Positions 1 through 12,264 are shown, numbered from the stretch's first letter. The stretch is DNA of 64,000 bases from Marchantia polymorpha subsp. ruderalis (GCA_037833965.1 AP031359.1:1174001-1238000), one strand, 5' to 3'. The notes: generated from the sequence alone by a model not told the origin. Numbers and translations: made by a program.

Positions 1-1256
1 CTCGCGCTGGAATGCGCGCAACCCAATTTGCGGTAGCTTTAGCCGAATCATCCGCAGCTGCGTAGCCTTCGACATCGCGTTCTTGAATTCGACCGCGCAC
101 GTTAGAAGTCCGCGAACTCTCCGTTCTCCGTCCCCAAGCTTCTTGCACGCGGACTCAATCACTCAAGGAGCTTCCCGCACTCTCTAGTAAGAACCCTCTG
201 GCTGCGCACTCAGTTGCTGCACGCTCTCCTGCAACAACCTGGTAGTCGCAACTCTCTCTAATTTTTCTCCGCCGATTTCCTGCTGCGTGGTCGACGCTCG
301 AGCGAAATTGAAATTGCAAGAATGAGACGTCTGCCTTCGGCGATCAAGATTTCACCGTTCGACACTTGGGAGTGGAGGTCGACCCACTTGATCGCAGCGC
401 CGGTTTGGAGGCGTAACGGCCTCCTTTGCACGCTCGGCTTCACGCTCCGCCGTTGCGCAAACTCCCACGCTTAAAAATTGAATTCGATTCTGCCGTTGTC
501 TGTTGACTTAGCCTTGCTCGCGCATCGCTGAAGGCGTATTGCCGAAGGCGTGACGGCGAAGGACTTCGTCCTTGGCCGGTTTCTGATTTACTCTCTCCGT
601 ATCGCCGGAGGCGTTCCGCGGAAGGCACATCGCCGAAGACGCTTCCGACGAAGGCGTTGACTGAAGTCAATGCGTCTTGTCGTTTCCGTTGTTCTTTCTT
701 GTTCCGCCGAAGGCGCTCTTGCCGTGGGTGCTCCGTTCCGCCGAAGCCGCACCTGCCGCCGAAGGCGTACGGCCAACGTCACACCGCCGAAAACGTTGAC
801 CTAATATCAATGCATTGGCGCCAAAGACGTTCAGGCGAAGGAGTAAACCGCCGAAGGCGTTCTTCCACCGAAGACGCATCATCTCAGTAACTTCCGACAC
901 TCACAACTCAGTGATCTGTCATCCGTTCTAAGATTTTTTTGGGCTTGTTAGAACGAGCACGTTGAGCTCTTTCCAACAAGACCCTAATCAAATCAAGGCG
1001 TTACAAATTGAGACAGTTATGAGGGATTCACTCTATCGCCAAAGGCGCTTCCCTTCAATAGGAACCGTCTGTTCGGGCCAGGACACATGTCCCCGACATT
1101 GCGCCCAACTTAATGATTCTTCAGTATTCTCCTGGACCCATGATCATCCATTTTTACTCTATTTTAGTGTACCAATTACTATTTACAGTTGCTGCTGCGG
1201 TATTGTTTTCCAAAAGTGTTTAAATTCCGCACAAAAACAAAAAGTGGGTTACCACA
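1..1256 (-). mobile_element. 5' end of an F-type gene-bearing LTR, minus strand, cut by window edge
   Basis: Read on the minus strand from 1256, this stretch starts TGTGGTAACCCAC and follows the start of LTR-F (21444 onward) closely: the same T-rich run, the GGAATTTAAAC stretch, the AGTACCGCAGCAGC region and then the block of GCCTTCGGC hairpins. The alignment runs to about the position where the F gene begins. The left part and any target duplication lie outside the window. It has inserted just upstream of gene A, inside LTR-A, in the opposite orientation. Short open frames here encode only translated hairpin repeats and I do not count them as genes. Confidence 0.75.
520..870. repeat. Cluster of GCCGAAGGC / GCCTTCGGC hairpin repeats
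   Basis: Many copies of the 9-mer GCCGAAGGC and its variants (GCCGAAGAC, GCGGAAGGC) are spaced irregularly. Each unit can fold into a 3-4 bp GC stem with a 3-base loop. The cluster is the inverted counterpart of the one at 21640-22300. Confidence 0.85.
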
Positions 1257-1369
1257 GGGCAGTACCAGGTGTCCTCGCGCCGACATTGCGATATCAAGCA
1301 AGAACAAGCAAGCAAAAGAAAGAGCAAAATTGACTGACCTTGCTAGCAGTAAAGACGCGAATCGAAGTC

Positions 1370-3847
1370 ATGGGGCCAAAGAAGAGTGACAAGGTGCAAA
1401 AATTGGTTCCCATGAAGGTGCCCTACAAAGAATTGCGATCCTTTAGACGCGAGCTAAGCGAGTTGCGACTTGAATTTCTCTTTAGGAATCGGAATTGCGT
1501 CTCGGCGAGTATCTACAAGGAGAAAATCGATAAGAACCAGACCGAGGGCGTGGAGCTTCGACGTAATCCCATGCTCTGGACAGTTGAGCATTGGACGAAG
1601 GTGATGGGACCATGCGCAGGTAGCGACGGGGACCTTTTGTTTGAGAAGAGAAGCGTGGGATTTACACGCACCAAAGAATTCTCTTATTAACCACTCTTCA
1701 GTTCCGGGAGACAAGGAACGAACGGGTGGAAGACAGCGGATTACATCGATCCAAAGAGAAGGGCGATAGCGTTGGAAATTATGCACATCTTGCGACCAGC
1801 GCATACGATGTATGTGACGGCCTGGCAGGTAGGGTTCTTTGAGCAAATCTTGAAGGGACAAGGAGTACACTTGGCAAAGATCTTTCACAATCTTGTCTGG
1901 GTGAATGCGTCCGATTGGTGGACATGACCATTAGTCAATCATCTCACTTCCTTCCTGGTGATTTTCTACCGAGGCATGGGGTTGCTTACAAGAGAGGAGG
2001 AGAAGCAATGTCCGAAGGAGCGAGAAATCTTGACGGTCGAGTCCAGCAAAGGGACCAAGGACAATACCCGTCGACCCTCCATTCCAGCACAGACGACAAC
2101 TCGAGGACAAGTTCAGGTGGAGGTTGTGCGGAGACGGGAAAAGCCGGAGAGACGAGTGCCAAGAGAAGGAGAGTAGTGAGCGATGACAAAGGGGAGTTGG
2201 CACTTGAAGTAAAAAGAACGGAAACAGAAGTAGATGTGATCAAGCCGTCGAGAACTCGCGCAAGATCAAATAAGAGGGTGAATCAGGCGTTACTGGCAGC
2301 AGAAGTGTCGGATAGCAGCGTAGAAAAGACAGTTGCCCTGATTGTGAGTACACCTGAAGTTGCAGCAGGCGAGTCAGCATAGCCTGTAGGAAGAGAAGGA
2401 TCTTCGGGGGTATTGATCAAAGTTCCAGCAGAAGCATTGGCGGAACCTTCGAAGAAGGGAATGGAGATAGTTAATCCAAATTCTCTGTCTTCGGAGCGGA
2501 CACAGATTGCGGGAAGTGAAGGAATGCCACATCCGAAGACGAGCGATGAATTGATAAAGGAGCTAACGTTAAGCGACGAAGCATTGAAACAAATTGTGGC
2601 ACAAGTTGGAGGATCGGTGGTAGATGCCCTAGACAATGCACTGCCGTCATCTCCTACAGAAAAAGTGAGACCTGCAGAAGAGACGAAGACTTCGCAAGAG
2701 GAATTGAAGGAGTTAGTCATTTCTTCTCCCGATTTCTTGCAGGATAGTGTGGTCCCATTACTGAAGTATCTGGATGGGAAGAGAGAGAAGTATGCTATAT
2801 TCAAGGAGGTAGGATTTTATGTGGAGATGATAAGAAATAACGCAGCTCAAGAGAGCACTGGCAGTAAAGAGGGAGTGGGATTCCGCGACTGAATTGGCAC
2901 AGGAGCGAGCGGCAAACTTGGCCACCAAGTGCGCGGCAGTGAAGGTGAAATTGTAGGAGCGAGAAGCCCAGCTTCGAGAGAAGAAAATTGAGTGCAAAGT
3001 ACTGCAATTGACTCTGGAGAAGGAATCCGGACGATGTGTAGAGTTGGAGGAGACCTGTGGTGGACTTCGCAAGTCTAACGAGAACGGGCAGAAGATGACA
3101 GTGGATTTGCTCGCGAGGTTGGAGAAATCCAGGAAAGCATATGATGAGGCAATTAAGAGATCGGAGCGACTGATCACCACTACGGAGAAGCGAGAGAAGA
3201 AACATATCGAGGAACTTGCTAAATTGGAGGCCCAAAGAGCCAAAAAAGTTCGCATTGCGAAAGAACTTCGGGGCAAAATAGTAGAGGCGAAGACGGCGGA
3301 AGAAGATCTTCGTCGCAAGGTTTCAGAGATTGAGAGTAAGTGCAAGGCGGAATTCCGACGTGCGGAGGAGCTATCAGCAAGTCTAACAAAGGGGGATCGG
3401 AAGCATGAAGATGAATTGGCAAATTGGGCCAAGAAATTGACAGATTGTGAATCAACCAGAACTTCAGAGGTAGAATGTAAATTGAAGGTTGAATTGGAAT
3501 GTCAACGGTTGCAGGAGCAGTTAGGTAAGGCGGACATGAGATCGCAGGAGTCGCACAAGAGAATGGGAAAGGCAGAGAAGGCCTACCGTCATCTGCGAGA
3601 CGAGACAACCGATGGATTGAAGTTGCGGTTGGAGAAGTGTCTGAACAGCTTTGCGATGTGGGGATTGCAAACATTGAAATGGTTGAAGTTAGATTCGCTC
3701 AAGCGGCGGTTGATGAGCGCCAAGACCAGCGGATCCGCCGGACACAAACAGATTGTAGAGTTAGTTAACACATTTTCAGAGGAATTGAATGAGGTGCGCC
3801 AGAATGTAGAAGTAGAGATTGTAAACGTGTTGCGTAGGATGGAATAG
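1370..3847 (+). pseudogene. Gene A: LTR-borne coiled-coil protein, decayed
   Basis: The start is taken at the ATG at 1370, because MGPKKSDKVQKLVP aligns with MAPKKSEKVKKLVP of copy B. The first ~230 residues form a globular domain with conserved landmarks (ELSELRLEFL, HWTKVMGPCAGSDGDLLFEK, TAWQVGFF, FYRGMGLLTREEEK). A basic then acidic middle follows, with KRRRVVSDD and the landmark FLQDSVVPLLKYLDGKREKY. A coiled coil of about 300 residues rich in E, K, R and L ends near VNVLRRME. The frame is broken by stop codons (for example TAA at 1688 and a stop at 2380) and by frameshifts near 2165 and 2850. I do not recognise a named family. The globular-plus-coiled-coil layout recalls plant transposon-associated proteins, but I cannot assign a function. 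Six related copies or pieces lie in the window. Confidence 0.75.
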
Positions 3848-3944
3848 ATGTAAGTTCAGATGACACCGTAACCGCTACATCGGACGGCACAGCCCCTAAG
3901 ACCGATTTGCCTTAGGCGGTTGATATCCTAGAGTTGCCATTGTG

Positions 3945-3974
3945 AATAAAGAAACCCAAGGCTCTTTCCTTGGG
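3945..3974 (+). terminator. AATAAA signal and CCCAAGG stem-loop after gene A
   Basis: AATAAA at 3945-3950 is followed by CCCAAGG, a six-base loop and CCTTGGG (3955-3974), then a T-run. The same stem-loop follows copies C (20795-20814) and E (32822-32841, minus), and a variant follows F. It probably marks the 3' end of the gene transcript. The role is inferred from position and conservation. Confidence 0.55.
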
Positions 3975-4478
3975 GAGCTTTTTTGTTAGTTGGCTTGTCT
4001 TGACTGTAAACCTGTATCCACTGTGTCCGTGTGTTGGTGTATGATCCAGACATTGAGCACGGTGCGCCCCTGTTTGTCAAAGTTACCGCATCAAGAGTTG
4101 TGTGTATTTGGCTTGAATGTCCTGAGTAGTTGAGGCTCCTTGGGATTTAAGCAAGTTCAAGTCTGAGTATTTGGGTCAATGTGTCAGGATGTATGCAATG
4201 CTGGGAAGTTTTCCCCCTGAAATATAAGTGTGGAATTGCAAGCAATTCCTACAGGCGTTGTTTGGAAAAGTTTCAGGCTGTGAGTGTGGTTATGCACTAC
4301 TCAGCGGGTCTTCGGCTCTCACTAGGTAGTGTCTTCTAGGAGTGGCATTGGCCTAAGAAGTGAAACTCTTTAATAGAATGTTATTCTGTGACAAATCTTG
4401 ACTTTTGTGGTTGTTTTTGTCCTCGTGGGATCGGATTTGTACCATTATGCTCCATTTTGATATTTGCCTGTCATTACA

Positions 4479-5101
4479 GAAAGACACAGCAAGTCGGTGA
4501 CGGTCTTCGTGAGGATGTGGAGAGGGCCAAGTGCACAAGCGTGGACCTCCTAAAAAGGCTAGAGGCATGTAGGATCGCATACAATGTTGAGTCATTGAAG
4601 GTGGATGAGTTGCAGGCTGCCGCGAAGAAGGAGCAGGAGTACCACTCTCAGTTGGGGGTGAGGGCGAAGAAGCTGACCGAGTATGAAGCCGCGCGGATCA
4701 CGGACTTAGAGTTGATCAAGAAGTTAGAAGCGCAGTAAGGCAAATTGAGGACGCAATGGTCGCAAGCTGAGGAGCAGTTATGTGAGGTGGAAGCAAAATT
4801 GACGGAGGCCGAGGGGAAGAATCGGCAGTTATCAGAGGAGACGCGTGAAGCCTTAACTACGAGAGTGGAGCCATGTTTGCGCGGATATGTGTTGTGGCAG
4901 ATCAAATCCCACAACGGACTTTGGTTACGCGAGATTGAGCACCGTGCAGCCGAATTGATAGCGAGAAGCGGACGGAGGCATTGTCGGTTATCCAAGAAGC
5001 TTGAGTCGTATCTTACTAGATCTCGGGACGTGGTAGCGAATCTGGAGGTAGAATTAGTAAACGTTTTGAGAAGATTAGGTTTAGAGCGAAGGTTAGACTA
5101 A
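4479..5101 (+). pseudogene. Gene H: C-terminal coiled-coil fragment, F-like subfamily
   Basis: One reading frame runs from the LTR-A junction to TAA at 5099, broken only by a TAA at 4736. It encodes about 205 residues of coiled coil. The C-terminus (LRGYVLWQIKSH, RRLSKKLESYL-like, VNVLRRLGL) matches the C-terminus of gene F (LRGYTHRKVAALEKL, VAKKLDSFLSKSRD, VLRRLGLRS) better than genes A or C. The N-terminal half should lie left of LTR-A, outside the window. It ends exactly where a retroelement fragment (5100-5311) begins. Confidence 0.65.
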
Positions 5102-5311
5102 GCTTGGATCCATGATCTCATCCACGTTTGGGAGGTGACATGGCGCGCAATTGCGCACATGATTCTTTCAAATCACACCATCGCGACCCTTCAACAGAAG
5201 AACTCCAAAAGATAACACCTCCCTCACTTGCAAGATAGTGCCTCCTCGTCACATCCAACGTTATTGGTGTAATTTGCTGTAGATAGATGTAGTCTCCCAC
5301 ATGGAACCTAC
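5100..5311 (-). mobile_element. Fragment of the methyltransferase retroelement (post-integrase region)
   Basis: Read on the minus strand, this 0.2-kb piece matches 19620-19822 of the complete element: VGDYVYLQQ-like followed by TLDV, then the VIFWSSSVEGS-like stretch and the cysteine-leading end before the PHD finger. It sits between the end of gene H and the start of gene B. No boundaries or target duplication are recognisable, so it is a recombination or repair remnant, not a complete insertion. Confidence 0.75.
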
Positions 5312-5350
5312 TCGATCCAACTTGCGAGTTGCAAAACGCAAATTGAAGAC

Positions 5351-6024
5351 ATGGCGCCCAAGAAGAGTGAGAAGGTGAAGAAATTGGTTCCCTTGAAGGT
5401 GCCTTACGAGGAATTGAGACCCTTCAGACGCGAGCTGAGTGAATTGTGGCTTGAATTGCTTTTGTGGAATTGGAATTGCGTCTCGGCGAGTATCTGCAAG
5501 GAGGTAATGGACAAGAGCACGACCAAAGGCAAGGAGCTCCGCGGTAACCCCATGCTGTGGACCATTGAGCATTGGACGAAGGTACTAGGACCCTGTGCGG
5601 GCAGCGAAGGAGATCTGCTATTTGAGAAGAATAGCGTAGGACTTACATGCGACGAGTAACTCTCTTACGGGCCTTTCTTCGAGTCTGGAAGACAGGGGAC
5701 AAATGGATGAAAGATTGTCGATTATAAAGATTCAAAGAGAAAGGCGATCTCGTTGGGAATCATGCACATCTTGCGGCCGGCGCGCACGACTTATGTGACG
5801 GCCGGGCAAGTAGGGTTCTTCAAACGCATCCTGAAGGGACAGCGAGTACATTGGGCAAGGATCTTTCACGATCTTGTTTGGGTGAATGCAGGCTCCAGGT
5901 GGACGGAACCTTTGACCAATCACATCACTCCCTTTTTGGTGAATTTCTATCGAGGGATGGAATTGCTTACAAGGGAGGAGAAGAAGCAATTTCCAAGAGA
6001 GCGGGAAATCCTGACAGCTGAGTC
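5351..6024 (+). pseudogene. Gene B, part 1 of 3 (N-terminal domain)
   Basis: ATG at 5351 opens MAPKKSEKVKKLVPLKV, the clearest N-terminus of the family. The N-terminal globular domain is nearly complete (HWTKVLGPCAGSEGDLLFEK, VGFFKRILKGQRVHWARIF, HITPFLVNFYRGMELLTREE), with a stop at 5657. The coding sequence stops at 6024 where LTR-C inserts. It resumes at 21328 and, after a second insertion, at 26817. The duplicated GAGTC (6020-6024) and GAATC (21323-21327) flank LTR-C and differ by one transition. Joined in silico, the three parts follow the order of gene C without a gap. Confidence 0.75.
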
Positions 6025-6222
6025 TATGGGGCCTATTTTTTTGTTTTTCTTTAAAAATTAACAAAAACATAAACATATGTGTGTAGAAGATAGTTATATA
6101 AGTTGGACAGAGTAGATTTATTGGAGTTATGATAGGATTAGTTAGAATTTGTCTACGTCCGAAGATCTTCGGATCTTTGCGTCTTCGGCGCAGTCTTTTT
6201 AGGACGCACGAAGAGCTGCGTC

Positions 6223-8641
6223 TTGGAATTGAAATTGGAATTAGAATTGCGTTTATGGAATTGGAATTGCGTCTCAACGAGTATTTGGAAGGAGGTTATG
6301 GACAAGAGCGCGACCGAGGGCGAGGAGCTTTGCGGTAATCCCATGTTGTGGACCATCGAGCATTGGACGAAAGTAATGGGACCGTGTGCGGGAAGCGACG
6401 GAGACCTTCTGTTTGACAAGAATAGCGTAGGACTTACGCTCGTCGAGGAATTCTCTTACGGGCCTCTCTTCGAGACGGGAAGACATGGAACGAATGGATG
6501 TAAGACTATCGATTATAAGGATCCGAAGAGAAGGGCGATCGCGTTAGGGATCATGCACATCTTACGATCGGCACGCACGACTTATGTGACGGCCTGGCAG
6601 GTGGGATTCTTCAAACGCATTTTGAAGGGACAGCGCGTACATTGGGCAAGGATCTTTTACGACCTTGTCTGGGTGAATGCGTCTGGTCGATGGACGGGAT
6701 CTATGACCAACCATCTCACCCCCTTTCTAGTGCATTTCTATCGAGGAATGGGATTGCTTACGAGGGAGGAGGAAAAGCGATTTCCGAGGAAGCGGGAGAG
6801 CTTTACAGTGGAGTCCAGTGAGGGGACCGAAGACAAGAACCGGTCTCCCGCAATTCCGACACACACTACCGCTCGAGGACCAGTGCAGGTGGACATGGTT
6901 CCAAGGCAAGAGCAGTCAGAGAGGCGAGTGGCAAAGAAAAGGAAGGTCGTAAGCGATGATGAGGAGGAATTGACCCACACGGTAAGAAGGATGGATATGG
7001 AAGTGAGTGGAGCCAGACAGCACAGAGCTCGCGCAAGACTAAATAAGAGGGCAAAACAGAGGATGGTGACAGTTGAGGTGTCAAATAGCAGTGTGGAGAA
7101 GACGGTGGCACCAATTGTGAACACATCCGACGTCGCAAATAGTGACGTAATGCGATCTGTGGAGTTAGGGGTACCTTCGGAGGTGTCAATCGAAGATCCG
7201 GCAGATATACCGGCAGAAACCTTTGAACGAGAGAACGGAATTGGTAAGTCCGATTTCTTTGTCTTCGGAGCGGACACTATCTGCGCAAGGCGAATGGACA
7301 CCCCAGTGAAGATGAACAAGGACCTGGAGAAGGAGTTTACTTTGAGCGAGGAGATTCTGGAACAGGTTGTCGCAGGGGTAGGAGACACGGTGGTGGAAGT
7401 CGAGGGCATTACACTGCCGACGTTTCCTGTGGAAGAGGTGAGACCCGAAGAAGGGAAGAAGGCTTCGGGTGAAGACGTGAAGACATTGGAAGTTACATTT
7501 CCTAAATTCTTGCAGGATAGTGTAGTTCCGTTGTTGAAGTATTTGGATGGGAAGAGAGGGAAGTATGCCGTATCGAAGGAGCCATGATTCTATGTACAGA
7601 TGATTAGAAACAGGATGAAGCTCAAAAGAGCAGTTGCAGTAAAGAGGGAGTGGGATTCCGCGACTGCATTGGCACGGGAGCGAGCTGCAACCTTGTCAAC
7701 CGAGTGCGCAGCAGTGAAGGCGACATTGCGGGAGCGAGAAGCCGAGCTTCGAGAGAAGGAAACTAAGTGTGAAGTGCTGCATCTGAATCTAGAGAAGGAA
7801 TCCGGGCGATGTGCAAAGTTAGAAGAGACATGTGGAGGACTTCGTATCTCTAATGAGAATGCACAGAAAGTAACAGTGGATTTGATGGCGAGATTGGAGA
7901 AATCCAGAGAAACTTACGATGCAACAGTCAAAAGGTCAGAGCGGTTGATCACCACAGCGGAGAAGCAAGAGAAGAATTACATCGAGGAACTTGCTAAGTT
8001 GGAGGGCCAAAGAGCCGAAGAAGCTCGCATCGCCGAAGAACTTCGGGGCAAGCTCGCAGGTACAAAGACGGCGGAGGAAGATCTTCGTAGACAAATCTCA
8101 TAGATTGACGCCAAGTACAAAACTGAATTCCGACGTGCGGAGAAGCTATCAACAAGTCTGTCGGCGGAAAATCAGAAGCATGAAGACGAGTTGAAGGATT
8201 GGGCCAGAAATTGGCAGAGTACGAGTCGGCCAAGTCTTCGGAGGTCAAATGTAGATTAAAGGTTGAATTTGACTGTCGACGGTTACGGGAACAGTTAGGG
8301 AAGTTGGAGATGAGATTTGAAGAGTCGCAGAGGAGAATGCAAAAGGCAGAGGATGCCTATCGTCAGCTGCGGGAGGATTCAACCGACGTGTTGAGATTGC
8401 GGTTAGAGAAGTGCCTGAACGGGTTTGCGATGTGGGGATTGGATTCGGTGAAGTGGTTGAAACTGGATCTGCTCGAGCGACGGCTGATGAGCGCGAAGTC
8501 CAGCAGATCCGCAAGACACAAACAGATTGTAGAGTTAGTTAATTCATTTTTAGAGGAATTGAATGAGGCGCGACAGAATGTAGAAGTTGAGATTGTTAAC
8601 GTGTTGCGTAGATTAGGAGTAGAGAGTAGTTCAAATGATGC
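6223..8641 (+). pseudogene. Gene C: LTR-borne coiled-coil protein, 5'-truncated
   Basis: The reading frame from 6223 lacks the usual first ~35 residues (KKLVPLKVPYEEL). In their place are slipped copies of TTGGAATTG. From WNWNCVSTSIWKEVMDK onward it is the best preserved member: a globular domain to about 6790, a middle with KKRKVVSDDEEELTH, FLQDSVVPLLKYLDGKRGKY near 7500, then a long coiled coil. Lesions are TGA at 7585 (GGA expected), TAG at 8101 (GAG expected) and a one-base loss near 8200. The end (VNVLRRLGVESSSNDAV) is cut at 8641 by the methyltransferase retroelement and the last bases of the gene reappear at 20707. Function unknown. Confidence 0.75.
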
Positions 8642-8925
8642 TGTCATGTAGTTACGAGTCGGCTCACACAGTTTGGGCACTTACTATATTTAGACGTGGA
8701 AATAGGGTTCGGATCACGAGGGGTATAGAGTCGGGGACGGCTCGAAGAACGTTAGTTCTTCGAGTCGAGCTTGGAAGCGTAGAGCGACTTTCTCCTTTGC
8801 GTCGACCTAGATTCTCCGAGTGTGGAGTGGGTTGGGTTTGACTCATGTTTGTGACGGTGACGGTTTGTTGCTAGTAGGGTAATTGACCGACGGGAATTTC
8901 AGTGGGGGATCTCCCGTTCATTTCA
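8642..8925 (+). repeat. 5' terminal repeat (Y5) of the methyltransferase retroelement
   Basis: This 284-bp sequence is repeated directly at 20292-20584 with roughly 5-6% differences plus a 9-bp insertion in the 3' copy. It starts TGTCATGTAG and ends CATTTCA. It contains CTATATTTAG (possible TATA-like box, near 8684) and a perfect 10-bp-arm hairpin at 8741-8764. The segment X that completes the 3' LTR is missing here. I see no clear primer binding site immediately after it. Confidence 0.75.
8741..8764. promoter_or_regulatory. Hairpin CTCGAAGAAC-GTTA-GTTCTTCGAG in the LTR
   Basis: Perfect inverted repeat with 10-bp arms and a 4-base loop. In the 3' copy (20391-20414) both arms carry the matching change (CTCAAAGAAC and GTTCTTTGAG), so pairing is kept. 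The alternating GAA and TTC units also resemble heat-shock-type elements. A regulatory role is inference. Confidence 0.5.
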
Positions 8926-11730
8926 CTCAAAGAACTCACGTAGGTTCTTAGTAGCGGAATTTTTCACAATTTGTTTTACAGGTTTCGCTATCGGTGTTAG
9001 TGTTGCCTTGGTTGTGGTTGCGGTGCATGAGATCCTTCGAGGAGTGGCAGGTCGATTGATTCTTTGTTTTTGGATCGAAGTTTGTTCGAGATTTGGTTCT
9101 TCAAATTGGTCGGGTTTGAGAGTTGTACTTTTTGGTTTGCATCGATCGTGGTTCAACAGTCGTTATTGCAAGAGAATAGAGTGTCGATTGTCTCGGGAGA
9201 CAGTTGCCCAGATCCTCTGCAGAGATCCTTAACTTATCGACCAAGCGCTGACAATGTTTTAGGTTTTAGGCGGTCGATGAGCTCGTTTGAAGGTGGTTCA
9301 AAGATTGCAGAGCGTGTCTGAGGAAAGTACAGATTGATACTTTGTGGCGGGAAGTTTCATAGTTATCTCGGGGTTCTCCAAGAGAAAAAAAAAGACAGGG
9401 ACAGAAGTTTCTAGTGGACGTCAATGCATGGTTAGAGCTCCGAAAGAGCGGCAGTTTCTACGATCTGAACGACTCTATCAACTACGCGGATCTTTTCAGT
9501 GCGTGCGGACTGTTCTACCATTGCTGATTGCATCGCAGAGGTCACAACTCGGTTTGCGGCCCTTGAGGTCCTACGGGAGAGTATAATCATTGCTCTGAAC
9601 TTCAACTACATTACGGTTCGTAGAAGTCAAGGACTGTGATGCATTAGCCATAATTTCTCAATCAGTGGTGAATAATTATTCCTCCTCTATTTACTTCACC
9701 TCCCTCGGTGCCTGTTGGCCGCTGCCGATGCACTAGTAAACCTGATTGGAGTTTCAGGTCCTGTTCTATATTCCGAGCTATGTGACACTGGATCCGCTTT
9801 ACAGTATGTTGCAAATCTGAAACTCCAGTGTACGTGTTGTGCTACACCTGCAGGGAGTCGAATCTCCATTTGTCATAAATCCCCCCGCTACCCACGGAAC
9901 GCAGTTTGCAGTCAGTGTTTGCACAACTTAGAGCGGAGGAAGAGAGTAATTACAGTGGCCAATGCTAGAGTGTTCTAGGTCTAGCATGTCGGCAAAGCTA
10001 TAGAGGTGATACGTCAGAAATTGAACTACTGCCACACCAAATTCGAGACAAGGCAGTGGGACTATATATACGATGTGAAGTGTAGCTCATGGGGTATAAT
10101 GTCCTAGTACGAAACAGTATAGTGTAAGTGGTGTGATAGGGCTTGCTCACGGGCGGATTCAACACAAGACACATGGTCATGATGAAAGGAACACAAGTAC
10201 TTGTGTAGGGCAGATTAGGGGCTTCCTTGTGACAAATGCACTTTAGTGGTGGTGTTTACGGTGGTCTGTGACAGAGGTAGCAGCAGAGAATACAGAAGGA
10301 GTGGTGGAGCTCGTGAATACGTCTACTGTACCTATTGGAGATTGACCATCCTCTGATTTCTGGGAGCCCGAATTCTTCAAGACGTACTGATTCAAAAGTC
10401 AGGTACTCGGTCCCACCACTTATCAACAGGGTGATCGTCTGCGAGGGCTTCACTTTCTCGAAGGTGCTCTCTTCAGTTCTTAAATGCTTGGATACTACTC
10501 TCAGGTTATGAGAGATCGTTGAATACGTCACCTGGAGATTCCATTCACAAGTTGTGGAAGGACATGGTTTTATACGGGGGAGGTCAGAGGTTTCTCAGGC
10601 TTTGTTACTTGTTGAAACCATGACACTTTACTGTAGAGTCGAAGTCTTGGTACGTGCAACTTACACTTGGCAATTTTGAGCGAGTCGAGTTTACTGTTTA
10701 CTCTAAACTTCCGACTCTGATCTCATTTGACCTAGTATCAGTACGTTTGGGAGTCCTTCGGGAAATCTATTTGTTGTTTTGAAAAGAAACGAGTACTGAA
10801 AATACAGTATTACATACATACAGTATTTTCAATACAACTCCTAGCATTTCTAGATCCGAACGTTTATATTTAATTGGTAGATTGCCACGAAAAGTAGCCA
10901 TCATTGGCTAGCTGTTGAGCCAAGGATAGTAAGTGAGAACACCTAGTTAAAATCTACGGTTACTCAAATCTACACTTCCATGACTATAAGATTGTTGCCT
11001 GCAGTAGAGCGTTGAAAATAAATATCCGTAATTTAGAATTCAGGAGTACTATATACACCTGGTTCGTTTAGCTTGAAGACACTACAGAGTTTTTCTGATC
11101 AAATTTCCGAAGAGTGGAAAGATTATCATTAAGTGGAGGCACAAAGAGGATGGGTCGAAGGTGAAGGTCACTACCACTCTCAGGGTGAAGAAGCGGATCA
11201 AGAGGTTGAAACCTGCTGTTATTTATAACAGCGTGTAGTTGATTTACATATTGTGGCTTTTGAGTCATTGGCAAGGTTACATTTTTGGAGGACTTCAAAA
11301 ACTGAATCGGTGGATGAGTCAAGATCAAGTTCTAGGATATAAATCAAAACCTTTAGATGGATCAAGAAAGGGTTTACAGTAAGAAAGGGCTTTGAATAAG
11401 GGCCACACTATCATATAGTAGGAGCCTGAACCTAGTCGTATCAGAGTGTGGCCAACTTGTTTGCAAGTGACTTTGTCTTTTCCTTCTTCCTAGCCCTTCT
11501 ATTTTATCGTATCAGTTTTTAGTGATAAAATACAGCAGTGCTAAGTTTGCAATAGAAAATTTTGATTTCACTAGTTAAAGTGAATTTGTTTATGCCAAGT
11601 TCTTTGAAACTATTAAACCCTTTTAATAGTTTTATAGTTAAACAGTTTTCAGTTTTCCCTTCAGATTTAGTTTATAAATACTCTGTAAGCAATCCTTGTA
11701 CACAGTGAAGTGTTGACGCGTGAATAAGAA

Positions 11731-12090
11731 ATGCCGCTTAGAGGAAAAGCGGACGATAGTGATATACAAGAAATCCAGACAGTGGAGGTCGTTAGCACCG
11801 AGGAACGTGATCAGGAGCAGGAGGTGACAATGCAGCCTCAAATAGAAGAGAATCTGGTAAACACTGTTGTGGTAGAAGAAAAAGATTCCGGGTTAGATTG
11901 GGACGAGGCACTAGCCGTGGAAAAACTTCTAGAAGAATCTGGCCTAGAGTACAGGGTATGTGAGGATGAGTTACTAGACCTTCCGCAGGATATTGCTGAC
12001 CATTTGAGAGATGTTCAGTATGTTCAAGATTGTCTTTCAGAAGAAATTCTTGTACTAGAGAAATTTCTTGATAGTCTTCCAAAGGATTGA
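11731..12090 (+). CDS. Short acidic open frame in the retroelement leader
   Basis: A 119-codon frame from ATG 11731 encodes a strongly acidic protein (many E and D, few aromatic residues) with leucine-rich stretches near its end (CLSEEILVLEKFLDSL). It lies upstream of gag in the same orientation and is intact, unlike its surroundings. I do not recognise a family. It could be an accessory protein of the element or a chance frame. Confidence 0.3.
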   Translation: MPLRGKADDSDIQEIQTVEVVSTEERDQEQEVTMQPQIEENLVNTVVVEEKDSGLDWDEALAVEKLLEESGLEYRVCEDELLDLPQDIADHLRDVQYVQDCLSEEILVLEKFLDSLPKD

Positions 12091-12264
12091 TAGCAACTAC
12101 TTGTAGACAGGATGTACTGAAGGGATCGGGAGTTTGCACCCGGTCTCACTACCTGTAAACTTGATGTTTTGAAAGCATTGTAAATATATATATGACGTAG
12201 TCAATATATTGAGCTTTCAGTGTGTAGTGTGTTTGTTGAGGGGCAGTGTGACCCCTGTGTGAAG

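Larger units (their letters stand above)
1257..4478 (+). mobile_element. LTR-A: gene-bearing LTR, 3' portion
   Basis: This block contains gene A and a 0.5-kb tail that ends GTCATTACA at 4478. The same tail (CCCCCTGAAATATAAGTGTG, the CTCTTCAATAGAATG box, CATTATGCTCCATTTT, then TATTTG and ATTACA) ends LTR-C at 21322 and LTR-E at 32318 on the minus strand, where a primer binding site follows. Beyond 4478 the sequence switches abruptly to the middle of another coiled-coil gene (H), as expected for an LTR inserted into it. The 5' end is hidden behind the minus-strand LTR at 1-1256. Confidence 0.7.

Noticed and set aside
520-870. GCCGAAGGC repeats as a CRISPR-like array
   Set aside because: Unit length and spacing are irregular, no spacers of constant size exist, and the context is eukaryotic.
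3945-4478. The shared tail as a simple 3' untranslated region of a host gene family
   Set aside because: The same tail ends abruptly at different places inside other genes and, in LTR-E, is followed by a primer binding site and gag.
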